Shown here: one piece after another, positions 1-10,718 of the stretch
How the letters are laid out: the number at the start of each line of letters is the position of its first letter
Position numbering within the stretch: the stretch's first letter is position 1
Source of the DNA: Streptococcus infantis
Lineage (GTDB): Bacteria; Bacillota; Bacilli; Lactobacillales; Streptococcaceae
Length of the DNA: 64,000 bases
NCBI RefSeq assembly: GCF_000963255.1
Contig: NZ_JYOV01000017.1
Coordinates: forward strand, 59,179-123,178
Reading direction: 5' to 3'
Notes under the pieces: generated by a model
The model's input: only the letters and a program-made list of their open reading frames with translations
Databases searched by the model: none
Told to the model about the DNA's origin: nothing
Position numbers and translations under genes: made by a program

Positions 1-1495
1 CCAAACGAACATAATAGCGCTTTTGAATAGTTTCAATGGTAGGTGCATAAGTCGATGGACGCCCAACTCCATTTTCTTCCAAGGTCTTAATTAAAGTAGC
101 CTCAGAATATCGGGCTGGTGGTTGAGTAAAGTGTTGCTCAGGTTTACTATTGACCTGTTTGACCACATCACCAACTGCCATGTCCGGCAACATCTTATTC
201 TTATCTGAGTCATTGTAAATGGCCAAGTAACCATCAAACTTAACTTGACTGCCATTTGCTGCAAATTGAACTCCATTTTGAGAGAGCTTAACAGCCATGG
301 TATCAAAGATGGCACCAGTCATCTGACTCGCTACAAAACGGTTCCAGATAAGGGTATAGAGTTTTAGTTGGTCTTTGTCTAAGTATTTAGCAATTTTTTC
401 TGGCGTGTTAAAGACACTTGATGGGCGAATAGCCTCATGGGCATCTTGAGCACCAGTAGCATTTTTGACCTTGCTACCATGCTTAGAATACTTACTACCA
501 AAACGTTCATTGATGTAGCTTGCAGCTTCATTTTGTGCAACTGGACTGATACGAGTCGAGTCTGTACGCATATAGGTGATCAAACCTTGGACGCCCGTAC
601 CAATATTAATCCCTTCATAGAGTTGCTGGGCAACCATCATGGTCTTTCGAGTACGGAAATTAATCTTGTTGGCTGCATCCATCTGCATAGTTGAGGTAGT
701 ATAAGGTAGTGGAGCGTTACGCTTGCGCTCTTTTTTATCTACCTGATCCACTGTAAAGTCTTTGCTGGATAGGTGAGACAAGACTTCTTTGACCTCTTCA
801 TTACTAGTCAATTTCATCTTCTTGCCATTCATTCCATAGAAAGATGCTTGGAATTGCTTAGTCCCCTTTTTGAAGACTCCATCAATAGTCCAATATTCTT
901 CTGGTTGAAAAGCATTGATCTCATTTTCACGGTCAATGATTAACTTGAGAGCAACAGACTGAACACGGCCAGCTGACAAGCCCTTTTTGACCTTTTTCCA
1001 TAAAATTGGTGAAATAGAATAACCTACCAAGCGGTCCAAGACACGACGGGCTTGTTGGGCATCCACCAAATCCATATCAATCTTACGAGGTTCTTTAAAG
1101 GCATTTTTTACCGCATCCTTGGTAATCTCGTTGAAAACAACACGGTTAGCATCATTTTCATCTAGATTAAGAATATGAGCTAAATGCCAAGAAATTGCTT
1201 CTCCTTCGCGGTCCGGGTCACTTGCGAGAAAGACTTTATTGGCTTTTTTAGCTTCTTTTTTCAAGTCATTGATCAGAGGACCTTTCCCACGAATATTGAT
1301 ATATTGGGGTTCATAATTGTTTTCTACATCGACTGACATACTGGATTTTTTCAAATCACGAATATGACCAACACTGGCTAAAACCTTATAATTTCTACCC
1401 AGGTATTTCTCAATCGTTTTAGCCTTTGCAGGAGACTCCACGATTACTAGATTTTTTTTAACTGTTGATTTTTTTTTCTTTGTTGCCGTAGCCAC
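1..1495 (-). CDS. topA: DNA topoisomerase I (3' part outside window)
   Basis: Type IA topoisomerase that relaxes negative supercoils behind polymerases. Only the first 498 codons are in the window; streptococcal TopA is about 695 residues, so the C-terminal part is missing through the window edge, not through mutation. Visible signatures are the Toprim motif ESPAKAKT near residue 20, the acidic metal-binding motif SDPDREGEA near 92, and the catalytic tyrosine at residue 308 in TYMRTDSTR. The start is GTG at 1495, chosen because the Lys-rich N-terminus follows an AAGG ribosome site about 10 nt upstream and no ATG fits. It has its own promoter and lies downstream of dprA on the same strand. Confidence 0.97.
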   Translation of the reverse strand, partial: MATATKKKKSTVKKNLVIVESPAKAKTIEKYLGRNYKVLASVGHIRDLKKSSMSVDVENNYEPQYINIRGKGPLINDLKKEAKKANKVFLASDPDREGEAISWHLAHILNLDENDANRVVFNEITKDAVKNAFKEPRKIDMDLVDAQQARRVLDRLVGYSISPILWKKVKKGLSAGRVQSVALKLIIDRENEINAFQPEEYWTIDGVFKKGTKQFQASFYGMNGKKMKLTSNEEVKEVLSHLSSKDFTVDQVDKKERKRNAPLPYTTSTMQMDAANKINFRTRKTMMVAQQLYEGINIGTGVQGLITYMRTDSTRISPVAQNEAASYINERFGSKYSKHGSKVKNATGAQDAHEAIRPSSVFNTPEKIAKYLDKDQLKLYTLIWNRFVASQMTGAIFDTMAVKLSQNGVQFAANGSQVKFDGYLAIYNDSDKNKMLPDMAVGDVVKQVNSKPEQHFTQPPARYSEATLIKTLEENGVGRPSTYAPTIETIQKRYYVRL

Positions 1496-1530
1496 AGTAT
1501 CACACCTTTTCAAAGTAATAAACTTTATAA

Positions 1531-1559
1531 AGTGTAAACCATTTTTAAAAACCTGTCAA
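1531..1559 (-). promoter_or_regulatory. topA promoter
   Basis: Read on the minus strand: TTGACA, 17-nt spacer, TACACT, ending about 35 nt before the GTG start of topA. The -35 is a perfect sigma-70 consensus with ideal spacing, so topA can be transcribed independently of competence-induced dprA. Confidence 0.75.
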
Positions 1560-1613
1560 GACTTAACTCTTATATATAGAGGAAAAGTTTAACCGATAAA
1601 ACCTTGCTAGTTC

Positions 1614-2477
1614 TTAAAATTCAAATTCTGCTAGCACATCCTGACCACTCGAAACAAGTTTTGCGCCTTCTTGAACCAAGTGATGACAACCATCTGAACG
1701 ACCGTCTAAAATGCTACCTGGAATAGCAAAAACATCTCTTCCTTCTTCCATAGCTCGCTCACAGGTAATCAAACTACCAGATCTCATCTTTGCCTCAGCA
1801 ACGATAACACCCATACATAGGCCAGCAATAATCCGATTTCGTGCTGGAAAGTGATATTTTAAGGGTTCTTCACCAGGTCCATATTCACTCAGTAGCAAAT
1901 GATATTCACCGATGTAGTCCTGCAAACGTTTATTCGATCTAGGATAGTAGACATCTAAGCCAGTACCAATGACAGCAATAGTTTTTCCGCCACTTTGAAG
2001 AATAGACATATGAGCTGCCGTATCAATTCCCCTAGCAAGACCACTGACAATGACTAGTTCATTTTCCAATTCTTGAACAACCTTACGGACTGATTTTGTA
2101 CCTGACTGACTACAAGTGCGACTGCCTACAACTGCAATCTTAGGCAGCTTTAAAAGATTTAAATCCCCCTTATAAAATAATAATACTGGAGCATCATAGA
2201 TTTCACTGAGAGCAAAGGGATAGACATCGTCTAGTATGGAAAATGAGGGAAATTTTTCAAAGTCACTTCTTAATCTCTCCATACTTTCAAAGGTGAGTTT
2301 ATGGTAACGTTCCATAAAAAGAACGGGATTTCTACACTCAGATGCTTCTGCGATGGTCTCTAAAGTCAATTCTTGATCATAAATTTCTCCATATTGAAGT
2401 ACCTTTAGAACCTGTTGATTACTCAGACCTGCTTGTTTCAACTTATAAATCTCAAAATTATCAATCTTAATTTTCAT
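1614..2477 (-). CDS. dprA: DNA-processing protein DprA (Smf)
   Basis: Binds incoming single-stranded DNA during transformation, loads RecA on it, and in pneumococcus also helps shut off competence through ComE. At 287 residues it has the usual pneumococcal size (about 282). An N-terminal SAM-like region of about 100 residues is followed by a Rossmann fold with VVGSRTCSQSG, SGLARGIDTAAH, VIGTGLDVYYP, SEYGPG and FPARNRIIAGL. The ATG is preceded by AAGGAG. A ComX box lies 31 nt upstream, so expression should be late-competence specific. It sits between dapA (upstream, with its own terminator) and topA. Confidence 0.97.
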   Translation of the reverse strand: MKIKIDNFEIYKLKQAGLSNQQVLKVLQYGEIYDQELTLETIAEASECRNPVLFMERYHKLTFESMERLRSDFEKFPSFSILDDVYPFALSEIYDAPVLLFYKGDLNLLKLPKIAVVGSRTCSQSGTKSVRKVVQELENELVIVSGLARGIDTAAHMSILQSGGKTIAVIGTGLDVYYPRSNKRLQDYIGEYHLLLSEYGPGEEPLKYHFPARNRIIAGLCMGVIVAEAKMRSGSLITCERAMEEGRDVFAIPGSILDGRSDGCHHLVQEGAKLVSSGQDVLAEFEF

Positions 2478-2508
2478 GATAGACTCCTTGTTTTTCTCTC
2501 TATCTATT

Positions 2509-2516
2509 TATTCGTA
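2509..2516 (-). promoter_or_regulatory. ComX (SigX) box for dprA
   Basis: Minus strand reads TACGAATA, a perfect match to the pneumococcal cin-box/combox recognised by the alternative sigma factor ComX, preceded by the T-rich stretch typical of such promoters. That stretch is also the U-tract of the dapA terminator. The dprA ATG begins 31 nt downstream. Confidence 0.9.
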
Positions 2517-2523
2517 GAAAAAG

Positions 2524-2566
2524 AAAAAAACTTCCCAACAATTTTACTTGTTTAGGAAGTTCTTTT
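2524..2566 (-). terminator. dapA terminator
   Basis: Immediately after the dapA stop the minus strand folds AACTTCC...GGAAGTT, with an inner AACAA/TTGTT extension, followed by seven T. It ends the asd-dapA transcript and its T-run merges into the ComX promoter of dprA. Confidence 0.88.
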
Positions 2567-2578
2567 ATATTAGTTATC

Positions 2579-3514
2579 TTAGTAATCAGGACGAAGGACT
2601 CCAGTGACAGTTGCCTTGGTTGCTTCGTAGTCCCCATCAATAACAACCTTGATAATGCGTTTAGCATCCTCTTCAGGCGCCGGAACCAAAGGTAGACGAG
2701 TTGGACCTGCTTCGAATCCCATATAGTTGAGTACTGCCTTAACAGGTGCTGGACTTGGATAAGAGAAGAGAGCATTGACTTTAGGAATAAATTTACGTTG
2801 AATCGCTGCTGCCTTCTTCATATCACTCTCTTCAATCGCAGTGAACATTTCATGCATTTCATCACCATTCGTATGAGAAGCAACAGAAATTACACCGTCA
2901 GCACCAAGATTCATAGCATGGAAGGCATCCCCATCTTCACCAGTGTATACCAAAAAGTCTTCAGGCTTATGCTCAATCAAGTAAGCCATATTGGCAAGAC
3001 TGGTACATTCTTTGACACCGATAATATTTGGATGTTCTGCCAAACGAAGTAAGGTATCAGGAGTCATTTCGACAACGACACGTCCTGGAATGTTATAAAT
3101 AATAATTGGCAAATCAGAAGCATCTGCAATAGCTTTAAAGTGTTGATACATACCTTCTTGGGATGGTTTGTTATAGTAAGGAACAATCGCAAGACCAGCC
3201 GCAAAACCACCAAACTCTGCTACTTCTTTGACGAACTCGATAGAGTCACGTGTGTCATTGGTACCAACACCGGCAATTAAAGGAACTCGTCCGTTGACAA
3301 CCTTTTGAACAGCTGCAAACAGCTGAAGCTCCTCATCGTGAGTTAGAGTTGGACTCTCAGCAGTTGTTCCTGCTAGGAGGATTCCGTCTGTATGATGTGC
3401 TAATAAATGTTCAATCAACTTTGGAATGGCATCGAAATTGATAGAGCCATCTTCATGAAAAGGAGTAATAAAGGCTGTGATAATTTTACAATCTTTTAAA
3501 TCTTGATAAGACAT
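2579..3514 (-). CDS. dapA: 4-hydroxy-tetrahydrodipicolinate synthase
   Basis: Condenses pyruvate with aspartate semialdehyde, the first committed step to diaminopimelate and lysine, which streptococci need for peptidoglycan cross-links. The 311 residues match the family. Visible motifs include GTTAESPTL near residue 44 (phosphate/substrate binding), the tyrosine-containing [22 protein letters not shown], and the Schiff-base lysine in IGVKECTS. The ATG at 3514 is preferred because AAAGGTG lies 7-8 nt upstream; a GTG nine bases earlier lies inside that ribosome site. It follows asd by about 50 nt, so substrate supplier and user are co-transcribed. Confidence 0.97.
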   Translation of the reverse strand: MSYQDLKDCKIITAFITPFHEDGSINFDAIPKLIEHLLAHHTDGILLAGTTAESPTLTHDEELQLFAAVQKVVNGRVPLIAGVGTNDTRDSIEFVKEVAEFGGFAAGLAIVPYYNKPSQEGMYQHFKAIADASDLPIIIYNIPGRVVVEMTPDTLLRLAEHPNIIGVKECTSLANMAYLIEHKPEDFLVYTGEDGDAFHAMNLGADGVISVASHTNGDEMHEMFTAIEESDMKKAAAIQRKFIPKVNALFSYPSPAPVKAVLNYMGFEAGPTRLPLVPAPEEDAKRIIKVVIDGDYEATKATVTGVLRPDY

Positions 3515-3539
3515 ACAAAACACCTTTCTATTTTAAAGA

Positions 3540-3559
3540 AGGAGTTCAAAAGAACTCCT
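3540..3559 (-). other. Intercistronic hairpin asd/dapA
   Basis: Perfect 8-bp inverted repeat AGGAGTTC/GAACTCCT with a 4-nt loop, between the asd stop and the dapA ribosome site. The following T-run is short, so it is more likely a weak attenuator or mRNA-processing/stability hairpin than a full terminator. Confidence 0.6.
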
Positions 3560-3564
3560 ACACA

Positions 3565-4641
3565 TTATTTCAATTCAAATTTTAATTCAGCTGTTGGGCG
3601 AACCAATCCACGTTCGTGAAGTGTTTCTGCGATTTGAACTGAGTTCCAAGCAGCACCCTTAAGAAGGTTATCAGAAACTACCCACATATGAATACCTTTT
3701 TCTGCATCCAAATCTTTACGGATACGTCCAACGAAAGTATCACGTGAACCGACAGCATTTACTGCTTGAGGATAGATTTGGTGAGCAACATCGTCTTCAA
3801 GAACTGCACCTGGGAAGGCAGCAATAGCAGCTTTCACTTCTTCGATTGGTGCTACTTCTTTCGTTTCAATATAGACTGACTCAGAGTGAGCTGACAAAAC
3901 TGGAATACGTACACATGTTGCTGATACGGCAATGCTATCGTCTTCCATGATTTTCTTGGTTTCATTCGTCATCTTCATCTCTTCGTAAGTGTAGTCATTG
4001 TCAGTGAAGACGTCAATTTGCGGAAGAGCATTGAAGGCAATTGGATAATGTTTCTTATCGCCACCTGAAGGCAGGATTTCCGCATGCAAATCACGCGGAT
4101 TTACACCATCATTCAAGACTTCACGAAGCTCACGTTGGGTTTCAAGAATTGCTCCCATACCAGCACCTGAAACTGCTTGATAAGTTGAAACGATGATACG
4201 GTCCAATCCCCATTTTTGACGAACGGGCTCAAGAGCCACCATCATTTGAATTGTTGAACAGTTAGGACAAGAGATAATTCCGTTGTGAGCATCAAGGGCG
4301 TGGGCATTCACTTCAGGAACAACCAATGGTACATCTGGATTTTGACGGAAATAAGAAGTGTTATCTACGACAACTGCGCCTGCCTTAACAGCATAAGGTG
4401 CGTATTTTGCAGAAGTTGATCCACCAGCTGAGAAAAGAGCAATATCAACCCCTTCAAAAGCGTCTTCTGTTGTTTCTTCGATGGTCACATCTTGACCTTT
4501 GAATTGCAAAACCTTTCCTGCAGAACGTGCAGACGCAAGGTAACGAATCTTATCGATAGGAAGAGTTGATTCTTCCAACATTTTGATCATTTGAGCACCA
4601 ACGGCACCTGTAGCGCCGACAACAGCAACTGTGTATCCCAT
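3565..4641 (-). CDS. asd: Aspartate-semialdehyde dehydrogenase
   Basis: NADPH-dependent reduction of aspartyl phosphate to aspartate semialdehyde, the branch point to lysine/DAP, threonine and methionine. It has 358 residues as in pneumococcus. The N-terminal nucleotide-binding motif is [12 protein letters not shown], the catalytic cysteine lies in CPNCSTIQ near residue 129, and [13 protein letters not shown] and an [15 protein letters not shown] segment fit the substrate-binding and dimerisation domain. The ATG follows a GAAAGAGG ribosome site. It is the first gene of the asd-dapA pair. Upstream is an intergenic repeat shared with other parts of the window. Confidence 0.97.
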   Translation of the reverse strand: MGYTVAVVGATGAVGAQMIKMLEESTLPIDKIRYLASARSAGKVLQFKGQDVTIEETTEDAFEGVDIALFSAGGSTSAKYAPYAVKAGAVVVDNTSYFRQNPDVPLVVPEVNAHALDAHNGIISCPNCSTIQMMVALEPVRQKWGLDRIIVSTYQAVSGAGMGAILETQRELREVLNDGVNPRDLHAEILPSGGDKKHYPIAFNALPQIDVFTDNDYTYEEMKMTNETKKIMEDDSIAVSATCVRIPVLSAHSESVYIETKEVAPIEEVKAAIAAFPGAVLEDDVAHQIYPQAVNAVGSRDTFVGRIRKDLDAEKGIHMWVVSDNLLKGAAWNSVQIAETLHERGLVRPTAELKFELK

Positions 4642-4756
4642 AACAAACCTCTTTCGGAATTTTCTAAAAATTTCTATAATAGAAACATTATACTACTTTT
4701 TACCAAAATTGAAAAGTCTTTTTCCTATCTATTTTCTGAAATTGACAAGAAAAGGC

Positions 4757-4923
4757 GGTGGGACAGAAATCGATAGAAAAAGTCTCGATTTCGTAGTCCC
4801 AGCCCCGCGAGGATGATTAGGAGCTTTTTGGAGTCTAAAAGACGAACAAAAAGTTCAATCAGCTACCGCGTCAAAGTTTGATTGCTAATAAAAAATGAGG
4901 TCGGGCTCTTTTGTCCCAACCTC
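4757..4923. repeat. Terminator-containing intergenic repeat, long copy
   Basis: In the minus orientation it starts GAGGTTGGGACAAAA, continues through CCGACCTCATTTTTTATTAGCAA and an AAACTTTGACGCGGTAG-like core, and ends with a CTGGGACTACGAAATCGAGAC-like tail. A shortened relative lies at 33024-33127 and a worn one near 59240. It resembles the SPRITE class of terminator-like repeats described in pneumococci; I did not compare it with the consensus. Confidence 0.6.
4889..4923 (-). terminator. srtA terminator
   Basis: Just after the srtA stop the minus strand forms GAGGTTGGG...CCGACCTC followed by ATTTTTTATT. It is the hairpin end of the intergenic repeat at 4757-4923 and should end the gyrA-srtA transcript. 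Confidence 0.8.
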
Positions 4924-4928
4924 TTCTA

Positions 4929-5678
4929 CTATTCATAAAATTGTTTATAGGGTTTATTAAAGGCTTCTAAGATATCTGATGGAGTCTCTGCATAAGATTT
5001 TATCTCTGTCAAATTCCCTTTAACGATAATTCTCTCAACTGCATTAGCATCTTCACAGGTTACCAAGGTAATCTCTTTAATCCCATCACGTTCGTCAATT
5101 ACATCTACACGATCAGGAGTTACAATTTTAACTTCTTCAATCTCGTATGTATAGACTTTTTCTTTATCAGTGAGATAAATTTTCATCCCTTTCTCAGCAC
5201 GAGCAAGAGGAGAGAATAATTTCTTATCTGCATTTTCACCTGCAAATATACGGTGACTTGCTAGAGAATAATTTCCTTCTCCCATTACCTGATTGGCTTT
5301 CATTGTCCCAGCACCATAAAAAAGGTTAACATTATCGAGTCCCTTAAATATTGGTAGATTCATTTCAAGCTCTGGAATGGCAATCCCTCCGATTACCGGA
5401 AGTTGCTGGGAATTCCATTGAGCTGATAGGACTGCCTCCGAGGAAAGTGATTTTACAGAGTCAAAATCGAAATTTCCTTCGGTTTCTTTGTTCTCTTCAA
5501 TCTCTTCCTTGGTCACTTGACTGACCTGATACTTATTTGTGTTCCAAATCATGAACATATCACGAATATTAGCATTGAAGATTAAAGCGATGGATAACAA
5601 GATTAGGAATCCTGCCAGTATGTTAATCAGTAGATTCTTGCGTTTATTTTTTTTACTTTGATTCTTTTTTTGAGACAT
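4929..5678 (-). CDS. srtA: Class A sortase (housekeeping SrtA)
   Basis: Membrane transpeptidase that cleaves LPxTG between T and G and links surface proteins to the cell wall. A basic N-terminus and one transmembrane helix (about 16-36) precede the sortase barrel. The catalytic triad is visible: H142 in SLASHRI, C208 in TLVTC, R216 in VERIIVKG. The length of 249 residues fits streptococcal SrtA. Its ATG overlaps the gyrA stop (TAATG), the conserved gyrA-srtA arrangement, so the two are translationally coupled. Two probable substrates with LPxTG motifs are encoded at 16656-28564. Confidence 0.97.
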   Translation of the reverse strand: MSQKKNQSKKNKRKNLLINILAGFLILLSIALIFNANIRDMFMIWNTNKYQVSQVTKEEIEENKETEGNFDFDSVKSLSSEAVLSAQWNSQQLPVIGGIAIPELEMNLPIFKGLDNVNLFYGAGTMKANQVMGEGNYSLASHRIFAGENADKKLFSPLARAEKGMKIYLTDKEKVYTYEIEEVKIVTPDRVDVIDERDGIKEITLVTCEDANAVERIIVKGNLTEIKSYAETPSDILEAFNKPYKQFYE

Positions 5679-8146
5679 TATGCTTCACTTTCTGTTTCCT
5701 GTTCTGCCCCAACTTCTTCTTTTTCTGCTGCTGCAACACTTGTAAAAGTCACAATCTTAGCATCTTGATCTAGACGCATCACTTTTACTCCCATAGTTGA
5801 ACGTCCCGTTTGTGAAATATTGGCTACATTGGTTCGAATCATGACACCTGTGTCAGTGATAATCATCAGATCTTCGTCCCCTTTTACTGTTAAGAGACCA
5901 GCCAGAGGACCATTTTTCTCGGTAACATTAGCTGTTTTCATTCCCTTACCGGCACGACCTTTTGTTGGATATTCAGTCGCAACTGTACGCTTACCGTATC
6001 CTTTCTCAGTAATGATAAGGACTTCATCTTGATCAGTAATCACTCTCGCTCCAACTACAGCATCACCTTCACGAAGATTTACCCCTTTAACACCAGTGGC
6101 GATACGACTCATACTACGAACTGAAGACTGATTGAAACGAACTGCATAACCTAATCTGGTTCCGATGATGATATCTGTGTCTTTTTCAGTTAGTAAGACA
6201 TTAATCAACTCATCCTCATCTTTCAGATTTAAGGCTTTGAGACCATTTTGACGAATGTTGGCAAATTCTTTGACACTGGTTCTTTTGACAATACCTGCTC
6301 GAGTTGTAAAGAAGAGATAGGCATCATCACTACGTTCTGATTCAACATTGATAATGGTTTGAATGCTTTCACCTTCATCCAGTTTCAAAAGATTGACAAC
6401 TGGCAAACCTTTGGCTGTACGACCGTATTCTGGAATTTCATATCCCTTAAGACGATAAACACGTCCTTTATTGGTGAAGAAGAGCAAGTGATCATGGGTG
6501 CTGGTAGAAACCAACTCACGCACAAAATCATCGTCCTTAACACCAGTTCCTTGAACGCCACGTCCACCACGTTTTTGAGCTGTAAATTCGTCTTGGTCCA
6601 AACGTTTGATATAACCTTTATTTGATAGAGTGATGAGGACATCAGACTCTTCAATTAAGTCCTCATCTTCAAGAGTCAAAACTTCACCAACCATCAACTC
6701 AGTACGACGTGAATCACCAAACTTACGTTTGACCTCATCCAGTTCTTCCTTGATGATTTGCGCTACACGTTCTGGTTTTGCAAGAATGTCTGCCAAGTCA
6801 GCAATCAAAGCAATAAGCTCATCATATTCTGACTGAATCTTGTCCCGTTCCAAACCTGTCAAACGACGAAGACGCATATCGAGAATTGCTTGACTTTGAC
6901 GTTCAGATAACTTGAACTTGCTCATCAATTCAGCTTGGGCTTCTGCATCCGTTTCACTGGCACGGATGATACGAATAACTTCGTCGATGTGGTCTAGAGC
7001 AATCAACAAACCTTCTAAAATATGAGCGCGCGCTTCAGCTTTCTCTTTGTCAAATTGAGTACGACGAGTCACCACTTCTTTTTGGTGCTCAATATAAGCA
7101 TCCAAGATTTGACGAAGAGAAAGAATCTTTGGTACACCATTCTGGATAGCCAGCATGTTAAATCCAAAGCTAGTTTGCATTTGAGTCATCTTGAACAAGT
7201 TGTTCAAAATAACATTAGCAGATGCATCACGCTTCACCTCAATTACGAAGCGAACTCCCTCACGGTTTGATTCGTCACGAACAGCTGTAATACCTTCGAT
7301 ACGTTTTTCCTGAACCAAACGCACAATATGTTCATGGACTTTGGTCTTGTTGACCATATATGGAAATTCTGTTACAACGATACGTTCGCGACCAGTCTTA
7401 GTTTCTTCGATTTCAGTACGAGAACGAAGCACAATCGATCCTTTACCAGTTTCGTAGGCCTTATGAATACCTGATTTCCCCATAACAAGGGCACCAGTTG
7501 GAAAATCTGGACCAGGAAGAACTTCCATTAATTCCTTGGTTGTAACTTCTGCATTATCCATGACCAACTTCACTGCATCAATGGTTTCACCCAAGTTATG
7601 TGGCGGAATATTAGTCGCCATACCAACAGCGATACCTGTAGCTCCATTGACCAAAAGATTTGGGAAACGAGCTGGTAGAACCAGGGGTTCACGTTCATTG
7701 GCATCATAGTTATCTACAAAATCAACGGTATTTTTATTGATGTCGCGAAGCATCTCAAGAGCAATCTTACTCATACGTGCTTCAGTATAACGCTGAGCTG
7801 CGGCACCATCACCATCCATAGAACCAAAGTTCCCATGCCCATCTACAAGCATGTATCGATAACTCCACCATTGCGCCATACGAACCATAGCTTCGTAGAT
7901 AGATGAGTCACCGTGTGGGTGGTATTTACCCATGACATCCCCTGTAATACGAGCAGATTTCTTATGAGGTTTATCTGGTGTCACACCCAATTCGTTCATA
8001 CCGTATAGAATACGACGATGAACTGGTTTCAAACCATCTCGAACATCAGGAAGGGCCCGCGATACGATAACACTCATGGCGTAGTCGATAAAGCTGGTCT
8101 TCATCTCCTTTGTCAGATTGACATTCACTAAATTTTTATCTTGCAT
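5678..8146 (-). CDS. gyrA: DNA gyrase subunit A
   Basis: Breakage-reunion subunit of gyrase, which introduces negative supercoils with GyrB. It has 822 residues as in pneumococcus. The catalytic tyrosine is Y120 in [11 protein letters not shown]. The quinolone-resistance region reads [12 protein letters not shown] with S81 and E85, the residues of susceptible strains. A coiled coil of the breakage domain and GyrA-box type beta-pinwheel repeats ([12 protein letters not shown] and similar) follow, and the C-terminus is acidic. The ATG at 8146 is used because GAGG sits 9 nt upstream; an in-frame ATG 15 nt earlier overlaps that site. Its stop overlaps the srtA start. Confidence 0.98.
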   Translation of the reverse strand: MQDKNLVNVNLTKEMKTSFIDYAMSVIVSRALPDVRDGLKPVHRRILYGMNELGVTPDKPHKKSARITGDVMGKYHPHGDSSIYEAMVRMAQWWSYRYMLVDGHGNFGSMDGDGAAAQRYTEARMSKIALEMLRDINKNTVDFVDNYDANEREPLVLPARFPNLLVNGATGIAVGMATNIPPHNLGETIDAVKLVMDNAEVTTKELMEVLPGPDFPTGALVMGKSGIHKAYETGKGSIVLRSRTEIEETKTGRERIVVTEFPYMVNKTKVHEHIVRLVQEKRIEGITAVRDESNREGVRFVIEVKRDASANVILNNLFKMTQMQTSFGFNMLAIQNGVPKILSLRQILDAYIEHQKEVVTRRTQFDKEKAEARAHILEGLLIALDHIDEVIRIIRASETDAEAQAELMSKFKLSERQSQAILDMRLRRLTGLERDKIQSEYDELIALIADLADILAKPERVAQIIKEELDEVKRKFGDSRRTELMVGEVLTLEDEDLIEESDVLITLSNKGYIKRLDQDEFTAQKRGGRGVQGTGVKDDDFVRELVSTSTHDHLLFFTNKGRVYRLKGYEIPEYGRTAKGLPVVNLLKLDEGESIQTIINVESERSDDAYLFFTTRAGIVKRTSVKEFANIRQNGLKALNLKDEDELINVLLTEKDTDIIIGTRLGYAVRFNQSSVRSMSRIATGVKGVNLREGDAVVGARVITDQDEVLIITEKGYGKRTVATEYPTKGRAGKGMKTANVTEKNGPLAGLLTVKGDEDLMIITDTGVMIRTNVANISQTGRSTMGVKVMRLDQDAKIVTFTSVAAAEKEEVGAEQETESEA

Positions 8147-8183
8147 TAACAAATGCCTCATTTCACTATTAGTAACTAGATAT

Positions 8184-8189
8184 ATTATA
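8184..8189 (-). promoter_or_regulatory. gyrA -10 box (extended)
   Basis: Minus strand TGG-TATAAT, an extended -10, lies about 40 nt before the gyrA ATG. No good -35 hexamer is seen at 17 nt, which is tolerable for an extended -10 promoter. Confidence 0.5.
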
Positions 8190-8261
8190 CCATAGTTTGT
8201 CTCTTATTTCAGTGTTACAGTATGACTAAAACGTTTACATGGCTAAGTGGATGTTATATTC

Positions 8262-9328
<1,067 letters not shown>

Positions 9329-9338
9329 TTTAAGTTAG

Positions 9339-9373
9339 AAAAAATGTCTAGACAGTTTGTCTAGACATTTTTA
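9339..9373 (+). terminator. ldh terminator
   Basis: Near-perfect stem AAAATGTCTAGACA/TGTCTAGACATTTT with a 3-nt loop and a following T-run, 11 nt after the ldh stop. Confidence 0.92.
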
Positions 9374-9423
9374 TATTATGTGACTATTAGTCCGTCTCGC
9401 TCCGTGAGGTTCGAGACAAATAA

Positions 9424-10127
9424 ACCACCCGCTATGCGGGTGCGCGTCGAAGGTTATACCAAAAAAACTCCAAACGCGATACAATAAAGGTGTTCAAGCC
9501 AATTGTAAAGCGAAAGGAGAAAACCATGGTACAAAAGTCTCATAGTTTATCACACACAAAGTGGCACTGTAAGTATCACATTGTGTTCACCCCTAAGTAT
9601 AGACGAAAAGTCATCTATAATCAATATCGAAGTAGTTTGGGAGAAATATTTCATCGTTTGTACAGTTATAAAGGTGTTGAGATTATAGAAGGTCATTTAA
9701 TGCCTGATTATGTACATATGTTGGTAAGTATTCCACCGAGGATAAGTATTTCAAGTTTCATGGGGTATTTAAAAGGTAAAAGTGCACTCATGATGTTTGA
9801 TAAACACGCCAACCTCAAGTATAAGTTTGGGAATCGGCATTTCTGGGCGGAAGGTTATTATGTGAGTACAGTAGGGCTTAATGAAGCCACAATTAAGAAA
9901 TATATTCAAGAGCAGGAAAAGCATGATATAGCACTAGATAAATTGAGTGTAAAAGAATATGAGGATCCCTTTAGGGATAGTGGTAAGTAATACTCACGCC
10001 TCTTTAAGAGGCAAGTGACGAGTCAAGAGCAATAGGGCTTGAACAACGTGAAAGCCAGCATCTTTAGGCGCTGGCTGGTAATTTGGGCTTATAGCCCTGG
10101 TGCAAACCACCCGTTAGACGGGTGGTT
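9424..10127 (+). mobile_element. IS200/IS605-family insertion sequence
   Basis: A single tnpA frame lies between subterminal hairpins instead of inverted repeats, as in the IS200 group. The left hairpin CACCCGC-TAT-GCGGGTG is at 9426-9442 and the right hairpin CCACCCG-TTAGA-CGGGTGG at 10107-10125. A further stem, GTCTCG/CGAGAC, lies just outside at 9394-9417. The element sits between the ldh terminator and the 3' end of the thioredoxin gene, so it disrupts nothing. Exact ends are uncertain by a few bases because this family makes no target duplication. Confidence 0.85.
9526..9990 (+). CDS. tnpA: IS200-type Y1 transposase with altered HUH motif
   Basis: Single-strand transposase of the HUH/Y1 class, 154 residues and full length. 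The ATG at 9526 follows AAAGGAG; in-frame upstream codons lack a ribosome site. Conserved segments include HTKWHCKYHIVFTPKYRRK, LKGKSALMMFD, FGNRHFWAEGYYVSTVG (with the expected catalytic tyrosine) and a C-terminal helix. The metal-binding motif, normally MPDHVHML with two histidines, reads MPDYVHML: the first His codon became TAT by a single C-to-T change. The frame is open but the enzyme is predicted to be inactive. Confidence 0.92.
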   Translation: MVQKSHSLSHTKWHCKYHIVFTPKYRRKVIYNQYRSSLGEIFHRLYSYKGVEIIEGHLMPDYVHMLVSIPPRISISSFMGYLKGKSALMMFDKHANLKYKFGNRHFWAEGYYVSTVGLNEATIKKYIQEQEKHDIALDKLSVKEYEDPFRDSGK

Positions 10128-10142
10128 ATGATTTTCATTACT

Positions 10143-10706
10143 TTATTTCATTTGAGCAAAAGCTGCTTCAGCATCAGCGTTACTAATCGCACCTAATTGA
10201 ATTTTAGCAATTTTACCCTGTGAATCAATTAGATATTCTGTAGGGATGCTTCGAATTTGATAATCTTGAAAAACAGCTCCTTTTGTATCATATAAAACAG
10301 GGATGTCTTTATAACCTTGTTCCTCAAACCATTTTGGAAATTGCTCAACAGTTTTTTCACCTTGAAGGCCTGGCGCAATGACTGATAAAATTTCGAAATC
10401 ACGATCTTCCTTAGCAGCAAGCTCCATCAATTCTGGCATACTCTTCTTGCATGGTCCACACCAAGATGCCCAAAATTTAAGATAAACTTTTTTACCTTTA
10501 TAATCAGATAATTTCACTTCTTTTCCATCCATCGATTGGAGGGTAAAATCAGGTGCATCTGCTCCTACAGCCACTTGCTTCACAGTTGTTTGCTGTTGTG
10601 GCTGACTTGTTTGATTTTGTTGACTTGATTTTTTCTCTTCCTTGCCACAAGCAATCAGAAGAAAGAGAGACAAGAAACTAAGTCCAAAATAGATAATTTT
10701 TTTCAT
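10143..10706 (-). CDS. Thioredoxin-like lipoprotein (Etrx/TlpA type)
   Basis: Surface thioredoxin anchored by a lipid. A 19-residue signal peptide ends in the lipobox LLIAC (C20), a Ser/Gln-rich linker runs to about 45, and an AhpC/TSA-TlpA type thioredoxin fold carries the active site WCGPC with C83 and C86. In pneumococcus, Etrx1 and Etrx2 receive electrons from CcdA proteins and reduce methionine sulfoxide reductases at the cell surface. ccdA is immediately upstream (12 nt). No msrAB follows, so this pair resembles Etrx2/CcdA2 more than the Etrx1 cluster. The IS200 copy is directly downstream. Confidence 0.93.
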   Translation of the reverse strand: MKKIIYFGLSFLSLFLLIACGKEEKKSSQQNQTSQPQQQTTVKQVAVGADAPDFTLQSMDGKEVKLSDYKGKKVYLKFWASWCGPCKKSMPELMELAAKEDRDFEILSVIAPGLQGEKTVEQFPKWFEEQGYKDIPVLYDTKGAVFQDYQIRSIPTEYLIDSQGKIAKIQLGAISNADAEAAFAQMK

Positions 10707-10718
10707 AGATAACTCCTT

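Noticed and set aside
4591..4816. Two short plus-strand frames in the asd/srtA intergenic region.
   Set aside because: They overlap the 5' end of asd and the dispersed terminator repeat; no ribosome site and no recognisable protein.
5820..7270. Several antisense open frames of 60-90 codons inside gyrA.
   Set aside because: Composition follows from gyrA codon usage on the opposite strand; no start signals; gyrA is intact.
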